DNA of 55,024 bases. It comes from Spirochaetaceae bacterium (GTDB taxonomy: Bacteria > Spirochaetota > Spirochaetia > Treponematales > Treponemataceae). The stretch covers positions 1 to 55,024 of the forward strand of contig JAFZVC010000049.1 of assembly GCA_017618015.1 (NCBI GenBank), given 5' to 3'. Both the position numbers and the translations under genes were made by a program. A model generated the notes under the pieces. It did no database searches. It was not told the DNA's origin and was given only the letters and a program-made list of their open reading frames with translations. Shown here piece by piece: positions 32,781 through 40,614 of this stretch (position 1 is the stretch's first letter; the number at the start of each line of letters is the position of its first letter).

Positions 32781-33158
32781 ATGCAGTTTGAACAAAGAAA
32801 AGATGAACGTTTCGATGATATCGGACGTGTAGATGCTCCTGAGCTTTGTGTTTTTCCTGGCGTTCTTGTTGATATAAGCATGCTGGGCTGCAGGATTCGA
32901 TTCCCCGCTTCTTTATCTGTCGATATGGACACTGACTTCAATCTGAAAGTTACATCACCGCGAAAAGGATCTGCACAGCCTTTTTCACTCATTGGTCATC
33001 CAATGTGGATAAAGGAAGAAAACGGCTCTACGGAGGTAGGCTTCAAGCTTCTTCGTTCTCCAGGCTCTAGGCTTTTGTACAAGTATATCGAAAAACTTGC
33101 TATGTCAGCGGCAGAGTATGAGGAAGAAGAAATGTACTCCCTATGCATGACAGTATAG
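32781..33158 (+). CDS. PilZ-domain protein (c-di-GMP effector)
   Basis: 125 residues that form essentially a single PilZ domain. The c-di-GMP motifs RxxxR (RKDER) near the N-terminus and DxSxxG (DISMLG) are both intact, and GHPMWIKEENGSTEVGFKLL is the expected C-terminal strand region. It should bind cyclic di-GMP and change a partner's behaviour. It overlaps the next gene by 16 nt, coupling it to an FtsJ-like methyltransferase and a WYL regulator; that pairing is unexplained. Confidence 0.88.
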   Translation: MQFEQRKDERFDDIGRVDAPELCVFPGVLVDISMLGCRIRFPASLSVDMDTDFNLKVTSPRKGSAQPFSLIGHPMWIKEENGSTEVGFKLLRSPGSRLLYKYIEKLAMSAAEYEEEEMYSLCMTV

Positions 33159-34138
33159 AAAACCTGCCTGGTGCATTTTTTCTTTCATTTCCAGAAAAAA
33201 AAGATTTCCTTATATCAGAAGTAGAAGAAAGGTTCCCCCAATATGGGAAGCCTGCTTTCTACGGAGATTTAATCCATTACCCCAAAGCAAATATTACTGA
33301 TGATTTTTCGGCGTCGATACCGTACTGGTGCAGCACCGCTATGGTTGAGCCTAAAAAGTGCGAGTTCGCTTCCATTGGTGAAGCAGCACGTCTCTTAAAA
33401 GATATCCAGCGCAACTGGGGCTCTTATCAGTTTACACAATTCCGCCGTGCTGCCCTTATTCAGGAAAAACTTCCGTACATCAACGTAAAAGAAAAACAGT
33501 TCCCGTTTACAATGCCGTCATCGCCAATCGGGCTTTATACGCTTTTGGACAGCAATCACATGTTTTTTTCCGAAAAAACGACTTCAAGTTTGCCGGCGGG
33601 ATTGTTCCGATTCGTCGAGGATCACGTTAATCCGCCGAGCCGCGCGTATCTAAAGATACAGGAAGCTCTTGTGCGGTTCGCGGGGTTTTTCGGAGATGCC
33701 TGTTTACCGCAAGCCGGGCAGCGTTGTTTTGACGCTGGTGCGTGTCCTGGCGGCTGGACGTGGGTGCTCCGCAAGCTTGGCTGTGAAGTCCTTGCCGTTG
33801 ACAGAGCGCCGCTCGCAGACTCCCTTATGAGCGACCCCTGCGTTTCTTTTATGACGCATGATGCCTTTACGCTTAAACCGCAGGATCTTGGCTTTTTTGA
33901 CTGGGTTTTTTCCGACGTGATTTGCTACCCGGAACGGCTTTATGACTGGGTTTTAATGTGGCTGGAATCGGGAATGTGCCGTAACATGATATGCACTATA
34001 AAAATGCAAGGAGCGATTGACTGGAGTCTTGTCCAGAAGTTTGCCGCGATTCCGAACAGCAAAGTTGTTCATCTGTGCTATAATAAGCATGAACTGACGT
34101 GGCTTCACGCGGGAGGAGAAAGCAATGAGCCAGACTGA
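33143..34138 (+). CDS. FtsJ/RlmM-like rRNA 2'-O-methyltransferase
   Basis: 331 residues. The C-terminal half is a SAM methyltransferase with motif I FDAGACPGGWTWVLRKLG, acidic loop VLAVDRAPL, DWVFSDVICYPERL and CTIKMQG, followed by NKHELTWL near the end, matching the RlmM (YgdE) type with its K-D-K-E tetrad. The N-terminal half (about 1-170) is a poorly conserved RNA-binding region. RlmM modifies 23S C2498, but the target here is inferred. Overlaps with pilZ (16 nt) and the WYL gene (14 nt) show a tight operon. Confidence 0.82.
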   Translation: MHDSIENLPGAFFLSFPEKKDFLISEVEERFPQYGKPAFYGDLIHYPKANITDDFSASIPYWCSTAMVEPKKCEFASIGEAARLLKDIQRNWGSYQFTQFRRAALIQEKLPYINVKEKQFPFTMPSSPIGLYTLLDSNHMFFSEKTTSSLPAGLFRFVEDHVNPPSRAYLKIQEALVRFAGFFGDACLPQAGQRCFDAGACPGGWTWVLRKLGCEVLAVDRAPLADSLMSDPCVSFMTHDAFTLKPQDLGFFDWVFSDVICYPERLYDWVLMWLESGMCRNMICTIKMQGAIDWSLVQKFAAIPNSKVVHLCYNKHELTWLHAGGESNEPD

Positions 34139-35090
34139 AAGAATCCTTTTTATCGACAGGCAGATCCGTCTTGCAGGAAAAACTACGATAAACGAGGTTG
34201 CTCAGAAATTCGAGGTTTCCGTTCGGCAGGTGAAACGCGATATTGAGTATCTTCGGGAACGGCTTATGGCTCCTGTCCTTTATGACCGGAAAAACAAAGG
34301 ATATGTGTACGAAGAAGAGTTTAACGCGCTCGCTTTTGCGGACCAGAGCCTTATGCTGTTCTACGTGATGATAAAGTCGCTTGCCGACAGCCATCATTAT
34401 ATCCCGATATATAGCAATGAACTTCTGAAGCAGCTTGAGGACAGCATTCCGGAAGAGTACAGGGCTGTGTGCGAGCGCATATCGTACCAGTTCCCGAAAG
34501 CCGGTGTTATGAAACCGGAGTATTTTGCAATCATCTGTGAGGCTGTTAAGAACAGAACTTGTGTCCAGATTCAGTATATCAATGTTAACAACGAGCTTTC
34601 GGATCGAGTCGTGGAGCCGGAGCATCTTATAAACTATGACGATTCCTGGTATATGATTTGTTACGACAGAACGAAAGAAGGAATACGCACGTTCAATATA
34701 TCAAGGATAAATGATATTTCGGCTACAAAAGAAAAGTTTTTGCGCCACGGCAAAGAATACCGTGAGGAGCTTCTTAGCACTATTTCAAGCGGTTACGGCA
34801 TTTTCAAAGGCAAAGATGTTTCTTCCGTAAAAATCCGGTTTTATGGTGCTGCCGCTCGCATCGTCGAGTCACAAGTGTGGCACAATGACCAGAAATTCCG
34901 TTGGAAGGACAAGGATAAAACAGCAGCTGAACTTACGTTCCCTGTCGCGAATTTTACGGAAGTTCTTGCAAAAACGCTTTCTTTTGGGGCTTTGGCAGAA
35001 CCGCTCCGCCCTAAAAAGTTCGTTGAAATGTGGAAAGAAGAGATAAGAAAAATGGCGGCAAAAGCGGATTTGCCAATGCAATTAACATAA
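34125..35090 (+). CDS. WYL-domain transcriptional regulator
   Basis: 321 residues: an N-terminal winged HTH of the DeoR/HTH_11 type (TTINEVAQKFEVSVRQVKRDIEYLRE), a middle helical region, and a WYL domain (about 140-225: RTCVQIQYINVNNELSDRVVEPEHLINYDDSWYMICYD). A C-terminal WCX-like extension follows. WYL domains bind ligands, often nucleic acids or nucleotides. GGAGGAG lies just before the start, within the methyltransferase gene. Confidence 0.87.
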   Translation: MSQTERILFIDRQIRLAGKTTINEVAQKFEVSVRQVKRDIEYLRERLMAPVLYDRKNKGYVYEEEFNALAFADQSLMLFYVMIKSLADSHHYIPIYSNELLKQLEDSIPEEYRAVCERISYQFPKAGVMKPEYFAIICEAVKNRTCVQIQYINVNNELSDRVVEPEHLINYDDSWYMICYDRTKEGIRTFNISRINDISATKEKFLRHGKEYREELLSTISSGYGIFKGKDVSSVKIRFYGAAARIVESQVWHNDQKFRWKDKDKTAAELTFPVANFTEVLAKTLSFGALAEPLRPKKFVEMWKEEIRKMAAKADLPMQLT

Positions 35091-35105
35091 TATGATTGCA
35101 CTCAG

Positions 35106-35193
35106 AAGTGCATAGCCAACATTCCCTGCATTGACACTATTGAAGCCCGTAGGGCTGAACTTGTGGCAGATGCAGGGTGTTGGCTACGCACTT
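35106..35193. repeat. Long imperfect palindrome (REP-like element)
   Basis: Left arm 35106-35131 and right arm 35170-35193 pair over about 24 bp with a 2-nt bulge and one mismatch. The tip contains AGCCC-gta-GGGCT. No T-tract follows, so it is not a standard terminator. The right arm plus flank (CTACGCACTTTGAATAAAGC) recurs with one change at 42304-42323. It separates the WYL gene from the convergent Hpt gene. Confidence 0.75.
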
Positions 35194-35210
35194 TGAATAA
35201 AGCATTTACG

Positions 35211-35561
35211 CTAATTCCTGTTCATTATTTTCGCCAGTTTTTCTTTTGACGCCATAAGTGCTTTGTAGTTTTCTTCGTGACCTGTAACCGTCCCTTTGCG
35301 GAGCGGTTCCATAATTTGAATTGCTATATCATACATTGGCGTAAGCCCCATGTTGGCAAGGAATCCTTTTATGTTGTGGGTTGCTTCGAACGCCTGTTTG
35401 CAGTCATGCGTTTTCAACGCGTCACCGAGCCGCTCGAACGAGTTGTCGTCGAGGACTCCGTTAAGGCATGCAATGTAGAGGCTGTCATCATTAAGAAAAC
35501 GTCGTTTCGTTCCAGCGACGTCGCAGCCCCATTCTTCCAGTTTTTCAAAAACATCATTCAT
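35211..35561 (-). CDS. Hpt-domain phosphotransfer protein (second of pair)
   Basis: 116 residues forming one histidine-phosphotransfer domain: phosphoacceptor His in EATHNIKGFLANMGL, with helices typical of the four-helix bundle. It relays phosphate between receiver domains. It overlaps the upstream Hpt gene by 8 nt, so the two are co-expressed. No hybrid kinase or receiver is adjacent; partners must be encoded elsewhere. The two paralogues are quite divergent, so they probably serve different partners. Confidence 0.85.
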   Translation of the reverse strand: MNDVFEKLEEWGCDVAGTKRRFLNDDSLYIACLNGVLDDNSFERLGDALKTHDCKQAFEATHNIKGFLANMGLTPMYDIAIQIMEPLRKGTVTGHEENYKALMASKEKLAKIMNRN

Positions 35562-35910
35562 CAGCGTCTGCCTTTTTTATCGCTTCTGTTGTTTTTTTGT
35601 AGGATTCTGTGACGTTGGCAAGAAGGGCGGTAAGATTTTCTGTTTTTTTAACTCTAAGGTCTTCTACAAGCAAACTTGTTGCACGGTATAATTCAGATAG
35701 GCTAAGGTTTCCTGCTGTACCTTTGAGCGTGTGGGCAAAAGTAAAGGCTTCCTCGTAATCTTCTTTTTTTATTGCGTCAATTGTGTTGTTGTAGCTTGGA
35801 TCTTCGGGGAACATCCGCAGAAATTTTTGATAGACAGCATCAAGACCACTAAAACGATCTAAACCACTGTCGTAATCTATATCAGCAGATTTCAGAATAT
35901 CAATATTCAT
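35554..35910 (-). CDS. Hpt-domain phosphotransfer protein (first of pair)
   Basis: 118 residues with a single Hpt domain: phosphoacceptor His in FAHTLKGTAGNLSL, followed by ATSLLVEDLR. The N-terminus carries a DYDSGLDRFSGLDAVYQKFL segment usual in Hpt domains split from hybrid kinases. AGAGGA lies 5 nt before the ATG. It is the first gene of a two-gene unit with the divergent paralogue at 35211-35561. Confidence 0.88.
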   Translation of the reverse strand: MNIDILKSADIDYDSGLDRFSGLDAVYQKFLRMFPEDPSYNNTIDAIKKEDYEEAFTFAHTLKGTAGNLSLSELYRATSLLVEDLRVKKTENLTALLANVTESYKKTTEAIKKADADE

Positions 35911-35967
35911 AATTTCCTCTTATATTACAAAATATCGGCAGTTCGTGTGCAAGTCCTAAATATATAT

Positions 35968-36030
35968 TTGCCATTTTTCTGGGTTTGGTGGTATAATATT
36001 TTGATTTGTGCGGAAATCGTTACAAATCAA
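35968..36030 (+). promoter_or_regulatory. uraA promoter and leader hairpin
   Basis: TTGCCA (35968-35973), 18 bp and an extended -10 TGGTATAAT (TATAAT 35992-35997). The transcript would begin near 36004, within TTGATTTGT (36001-36009), which pairs perfectly with ACAAATCAA (36022-36030) over 9 bp. The inverted repeat could be an operator at the start site or an RNA hairpin. Confidence 0.6.
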
Positions 36031-36055
36031 TCGTTTCAAAAATGAGGAGTTGGAA

Positions 36056-37387
36056 ATGAGTTCGCAATTCTACGGACCGAGCGACAAGCCACCGGTATCT
36101 AAGTGGATACCGCTAAGCTTTCAGCATGTTTTCGCCATGTTCGGGGCGACGGTTCTTGTTCCGCTGCTTACAGGACTAAGCACATCAACAGCTTTGTTCA
36201 CGGCTGGAACCGGAACATTGATTTATATCCTTGTTACAGGCGCGAAGGTACCTGCATTCTTGGGTTCTTCGTTCTCTTTCATACCGGGATTAATCGCAAT
36301 AAGCCAGGCTTACGGATCACAGTATGCAATGGGTGGTGCGATTTTCGCCGGTATTTTTTATGCCGTAATCGCGCTGATTATCAAGTTTGCTGGAAAATCG
36401 TGGATAGACAAGGCTCTTCCACCGGTCGTAATCGGTTCTGTAATCATCGTAATCGGACTTGGACTTGCTCCTACAGCAATTCAGCAGTTCTTCTACATCA
36501 ATCCGTCCACGGATAATGCCATTTACTCACTCGTATACGGAAGTATTGGTGCGGTAACACTTATTATCGCTGTTATTGCGACAATTTTCTTCAAGGGGTT
36601 CTTCAACACGCTTTCAATCCTTATCGGATTGCTCGGCGGTTATATTTTCACGCTGATTATGGGCTGCTTCTTCCCTGCATACAAGCTTATCGACTTTAGC
36701 GGAGTTGCTTCTGCACGTTGGTTCGCGCTGCCGTTCCTGCATTCAGAAGGCTCGCTGAGTATGTCAGGCTGGAGCTGGGTTGCGCCTAAGTTCAACCTTG
36801 TTTCAATCGTAACGTTCATAATCATTGCAATCTCAACAGTTTGTGAGCACCTTGGCGATATGCTTACGACATCAAAAGTTGTTGGAAAAGACTACTACAA
36901 GGATCCGGGACTTCACAGAACGCTCCTTGGTGATGGTCTTGCAACAGCTTGGGCTGCTGTTTGGGGCGGACCGCCGAACACGACATACGGTGAGAACATC
37001 GGCGTTATGGCAATCACAAAAGTTTACTCTGTATGGGTAATCGGCGGTGCTGCTGTAATTGCGATAATCCTTTCTTTCTGCGAGAAATTCGGTGCTCTTA
37101 TAAACACAATTCCGACACCTGTTCTTGGCGGTATTTGTACGCTCCTTTACGGACTTATCGCATCGAGCGGTCTTCGCACGATTGTAGACGCTGGAATCGA
37201 CTATCAGGACAAGAGAAACCTTACGATTTCTTCTGTTATCCTTGTTATTGGTATTGGCGGTGGAGTCCTTCAGTTCTCTGTTGGTTCAAGTTTCAATTTC
37301 AAGCTCAGCGGTATTGCGCTTTCAACAATCGTTGGTATTATCCTGAACCTTGTTATTCCTAACAAGAAAAAAGAGGAAAAGAAATAA
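36056..37387 (+). CDS. uraA: Uracil/xanthine permease (NCS2 family)
   Basis: 443 residues with about 12-14 hydrophobic segments. Signatures include FQHVFAMFGATVLVPLLTG at the start, PAFLGSSFSFI, and ISTVCEHLGD and GGPPNTTYGENIGVMAITKVYS, the substrate-binding regions of UraA-type proton symporters. Uracil is the most likely substrate, because the TTYGENIGV motif is typical of uracil carriers. Start 36056 is supported by GAGGAG 7 nt upstream; the in-frame codon at 36008 lies in the leader hairpin. The gene is monocistronic, ending in a clear terminator. Confidence 0.9.
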   Translation: MSSQFYGPSDKPPVSKWIPLSFQHVFAMFGATVLVPLLTGLSTSTALFTAGTGTLIYILVTGAKVPAFLGSSFSFIPGLIAISQAYGSQYAMGGAIFAGIFYAVIALIIKFAGKSWIDKALPPVVIGSVIIVIGLGLAPTAIQQFFYINPSTDNAIYSLVYGSIGAVTLIIAVIATIFFKGFFNTLSILIGLLGGYIFTLIMGCFFPAYKLIDFSGVASARWFALPFLHSEGSLSMSGWSWVAPKFNLVSIVTFIIIAISTVCEHLGDMLTTSKVVGKDYYKDPGLHRTLLGDGLATAWAAVWGGPPNTTYGENIGVMAITKVYSVWVIGGAAVIAIILSFCEKFGALINTIPTPVLGGICTLLYGLIASSGLRTIVDAGIDYQDKRNLTISSVILVIGIGGGVLQFSVGSSFNFKLSGIALSTIVGIILNLVIPNKKKEEKK

Positions 37388-37409
37388 GGTTGATATAGAC
37401 TGGTTTATG

Positions 37410-37443
37410 GCTGCTCGTACAAATGTGCGGGCAGCTTTTTTTT
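37410..37443 (+). terminator. Rho-independent terminator after uraA
   Basis: GCTGCTCGTAC (37410-37420) and GTGCGGGCAGC (37425-37435) pair over 11 bp around an AAAT loop, followed by eight T residues. Confidence 0.92.
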
Positions 37444-37557
37444 GTCAGAAAATATTATCATTAAGAATGAGTTTTTACAAAAATAAAGCAAACATTTACA
37501 AAATCTAAAATCTCTAATAAAAATATATTTACCACTTATTGTTTGCAGGAGGTTTGG

Positions 37558-39711
37558 ATGAAAGTTGGATTAAAGTTTAAGATAATTGTATTTGTTGTCT
37601 TATTGATAAATCTTGCCGTTATTGTTGTAGGGCTTATCGCAAGAAGTGAATTGGCAACTTCTATCAGTACCAATACAGAACAAATCATGAACTTGAATGC
37701 ACAGAAATCCGCCCGGATTCTGCAGGATGTGAACAAAAAAGAGTTCTACCTTCTGGATTCAATCGCTTCCCTTCCTTTTATCCGCGATGAATCGATTTCT
37801 TTGGAAGAAAAAACAGCTCAGCTTGAAGGAATTGTAGCAAAGGACCGCGAGCATTTTGAGAACCTGGCATTTTACAGCGCCGAAGGTATCTGTATCAGAC
37901 CGGACGGTGTGTATGTAGATGTTTCTGAAATAGAATTCTTTATTAACACGATATCTGGAAACCGTGTTGTCATTGATCCTCTTCCAAAAAGTTTTATGAT
38001 GGATGATGGTTCCGATGACACTATTATGTTCTACTGCATACCGGTTTACAGCATAAACAATCCTTCTAAGGCTGTCGGAATCCTGTCCTCAATTGTAAAT
38101 GGCTCCGACGTCTACAATCTTTCGGACTCAATCTTGATTGGAAAAAATTCGCATCCGACGATTATCTCAACATCTACGGGAATGACGGTAGGCCGCACCA
38201 CATACACCGATCTTAGCGAGGAAGAGCTTGAGGCAATGCAGAATAGCGGTGGCGTCATGACGGAAACTCCTGCTGTTAAGGACGATGCGGATAAAACTCC
38301 TTGGGATTTTATGATGGATTCAGTCATCGCTGGTAAATCCGGATTCGAGATTCTTAACGACCCGATAACAAACGAGAAAAAGGTCGTTTCATACGTTCCT
38401 GTAGGGGATGAAAGCGGATGGGCTGTTTTGTGCGCCGCTCCTTACGACGAATACTTTGAAAGCCTTTCAAAAATTACAAACGTTATCATTATCGCAATTA
38501 TAATTGCTGCTGTTGTCGTTATTGTCACCAGCTGGATTCTTATTTCAATCCTTATTAAGCCGCTTGGATATGTAAAGACAACGATTAATGATATTTCTAC
38601 AGGCGACGCTGACCTTACAAAGCGTATTGACATCAAGCTGAACGATGAAATTGGCGATGTGGTTGTGGGCTTCAATAACTTTACCGAGAAACTTCAGACA
38701 ATCATCGGGCAGGTTAAAAAGTCAAGGGATTCGCTTGGGGATGCCGGTAGCGTACTCGATTCTTCCACCCAGAATACTGCAACTTCAATTGACGAAATTC
38801 TTACAAGCATCGACTCTGTGCACGATCAGATTGATCATCAGTCCAGATCAGTTCAGCAGACAGCTGGTGCCGTAAATGAGATTGCAAGCAACATTGAGTC
38901 TTTGGGACGAATGATCGAAAAACAATCGGAGCAAGTTTCTGACGCTTCTTCCGCGATTGAGCAGATGATAGGAAACATCAAGTCTGTAAACAATTCTGTT
39001 GAAAAAATGTCAGAGTCGTTTGACGGACTTGCTGATTCTGCGCAGACTGGTATTCAGATGCAGTTGAATGTTAACGAGATTATCGAGGATATCAAGAACC
39101 AGAGTGAAACTTTGCAGGATGCAAACTCCGCAATTGCCGCCATCGCCGCACAGACCAATCTTCTTGCAATGAACGCCGCAATTGAGGCAGCTCATGCTGG
39201 TGATGCAGGAAAGGGATTCTCTGTAGTTGCTGATGAAATCCGTAAACTGTCAGAAACATCTACGTCACAGTCAAAGACTATTGGTAATCAGTTGAACAAC
39301 ATAAAAGGCTCAATTGACCACGTAGTTTCTGCTTCAATAGAGTCGAGCAAAGCGTTCCAGTCCGTAACTAGTAAGATTACAGATACAGAGCAGCTCGTTC
39401 ACCAGATTCAGGCTGCAATGGAAGAGCAGAATACCGGTTCAATGCATATTTCGAACGCCCTTCACTCTATGAATGATTCTACGATTGAAGTTAAGACAGC
39501 TAGTGTCGAAATGTCGCAGGGCAATAAGGCGATTCTTGAGGAAGTTCAGAATCTTCAGGATGCAACCGGAATTATGCAGACAAGTGTTGAGGATATGACC
39601 CTTGGCGCTAGAAAAATCAAAGAGACAGGTCTTGCATTGCGTGAGATTTCTGACAAGATGAAATCATCAATCGATGAGATTGGCAGTCAGATCGATAAGT
39701 TCAGGGTATAA
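37558..39711 (+). CDS. Methyl-accepting chemotaxis protein
   Basis: 717 residues. TM1 lies at about 6-28 (KIIVFVVLLINLAVIVVGLIA), a periplasmic dCache-like sensor to about 305, TM2 at about 306-335 (VIIIAIIIAAVVVIVTSWILI), HAMP, then the long signalling coiled coil with the hairpin AAQTNLLAMNAAIEAAHAGDAGKGF. It transmits ligand binding to CheA/CheW; the ligand is unknown. AGGAGG lies 6 nt before the ATG at 37558, which decides this start. No FliA-type promoter was found upstream. Confidence 0.93.
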   Translation: MKVGLKFKIIVFVVLLINLAVIVVGLIARSELATSISTNTEQIMNLNAQKSARILQDVNKKEFYLLDSIASLPFIRDESISLEEKTAQLEGIVAKDREHFENLAFYSAEGICIRPDGVYVDVSEIEFFINTISGNRVVIDPLPKSFMMDDGSDDTIMFYCIPVYSINNPSKAVGILSSIVNGSDVYNLSDSILIGKNSHPTIISTSTGMTVGRTTYTDLSEEELEAMQNSGGVMTETPAVKDDADKTPWDFMMDSVIAGKSGFEILNDPITNEKKVVSYVPVGDESGWAVLCAAPYDEYFESLSKITNVIIIAIIIAAVVVIVTSWILISILIKPLGYVKTTINDISTGDADLTKRIDIKLNDEIGDVVVGFNNFTEKLQTIIGQVKKSRDSLGDAGSVLDSSTQNTATSIDEILTSIDSVHDQIDHQSRSVQQTAGAVNEIASNIESLGRMIEKQSEQVSDASSAIEQMIGNIKSVNNSVEKMSESFDGLADSAQTGIQMQLNVNEIIEDIKNQSETLQDANSAIAAIAAQTNLLAMNAAIEAAHAGDAGKGFSVVADEIRKLSETSTSQSKTIGNQLNNIKGSIDHVVSASIESSKAFQSVTSKITDTEQLVHQIQAAMEEQNTGSMHISNALHSMNDSTIEVKTASVEMSQGNKAILEEVQNLQDATGIMQTSVEDMTLGARKIKETGLALREISDKMKSSIDEIGSQIDKFRV

Positions 39712-39714
39712 AGA

Positions 39715-40503
39715 CTATCGTGTTTCGTCGCCTTTTTCAAAGTGGAAGGCGGCGAAATGCTTTGGCTGATGAAAGCTCGGCAAGTCCGTTTCGTCGAGCA
39801 GGCACAGAAGACCGGGGTTTTCGCTCCGGTTTTCACCAGAAACGGCGCGGCTTCTTGCTCCCGCATCGACGCGATTTATCGTTCCGAACCAAGTGGTTCC
39901 CGGCGCGGGGGCTTGTGAAAGCCCAAAATCCTTCCACGGAATAAAAAGCTCTAAATACCAAAAATCATCTTCAACTTCGATGCGCCGGACAGCGTTGCTT
40001 TTCCAGCTGTAGTCCCAAAGCAGCGGGAGCCCGTCTATCGTGTCCTGATGAAAGCCGTGTATTTTTTCGTCGCCGGCGTAAACTTCAAAGTCTTTTTGTG
40101 CGCGGGCTTCTTCTAAGGTTTTGTGCGCCAAGTCGCCTGTATAAACGCGGTAGTCAAGGCAGGCGTTGTTCGGGTTTATTTCCCATGCGTAGTAGACGGA
40201 GCCTGCGGAAGTGCCGGCGGGGGCGGCTGGCATTATAAAAAGTTCCAGACAGTCATCTTCGTATACTTTTGTTTTATTTTCTGTGCGTCTGGCGACAAGC
40301 TTGTTGTGCGGCACTTCCGCGCAGAAAGATACGGCAAGCCCGTCTTTTCCGCCGGCGACGAACGCACCTGTGAAAAGTGTCCTGCCGCAATATGCTTTCC
40401 AAGGATATTCCAGTTCTATTCCGGGAACTTCCCTGTCGCTAAGTTTTTGATCTGTGTTTTTTTCAAGTGTTATTGGAAGCAGAGGTATGTAAAACTCGTT
40501 CAT
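39715..40503 (-). CDS. Carbohydrate-binding module family 9-like protein
   Basis: 262 residues resembling the CBM9/DOMON-like beta-sandwich found as stand-alone proteins: WKAYCGRTLFTGAFVAGGKDGLAVSF, a VYEDDCLELFIMP strand, YYAWEINPNNACLDYR, and ELFIPWKDFGL. No signal peptide is visible, so unlike most CBM9 proteins it would be cytoplasmic. Function unknown; sugar binding is inference from the fold. It ends 4 bp from the convergent chemoreceptor gene. The start is preceded by TACTCT 6 nt upstream and a TTGCTC 17 bp before that, another predicted leaderless gene. Confidence 0.78.
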   Translation of the reverse strand: MNEFYIPLLPITLEKNTDQKLSDREVPGIELEYPWKAYCGRTLFTGAFVAGGKDGLAVSFCAEVPHNKLVARRTENKTKVYEDDCLELFIMPAAPAGTSAGSVYYAWEINPNNACLDYRVYTGDLAHKTLEEARAQKDFEVYAGDEKIHGFHQDTIDGLPLLWDYSWKSNAVRRIEVEDDFWYLELFIPWKDFGLSQAPAPGTTWFGTINRVDAGARSRAVSGENRSENPGLLCLLDETDLPSFHQPKHFAAFHFEKGDETR

Positions 40504-40509
40504 GTGTAC

Positions 40510-40538
40510 AGAGTATCAAACAAAAACGCTCTGAGCAA
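40510..40538 (-). promoter_or_regulatory. Predicted leaderless promoter of the CBM9-like gene
   Basis: Minus-strand TTGCTC (40533-40538), 17 bp, TACTCT (40510-40515), 6 nt, ATG at 40503. The -10 is weak, but the geometry is the same as in the other leaderless candidates. Confidence 0.4.
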
Positions 40539-40579
40539 GAAGAAAAGAAGCGGGTTTGCGCGCATGGACGTGACTCTAC

Positions 40580-40608
40580 TTGCGTGAAATGCGTGGGGCT
40601 GTTATTCT
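40580..40608 (+). promoter_or_regulatory. Predicted leaderless promoter of thrE
   Basis: TTGCGT (40580-40585), 17 bp, TATTCT (40603-40608), 6 nt, ATG at 40615. No Shine-Dalgarno. Confidence 0.45.
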
Positions 40609-40614
40609 TTTTGT

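Noticed and set aside
37444..37557. FliA (sigma-28) promoter for the chemoreceptor
   Set aside because: TAAAG is present near 37484 but no GCCGATAA-like box follows at the right distance.
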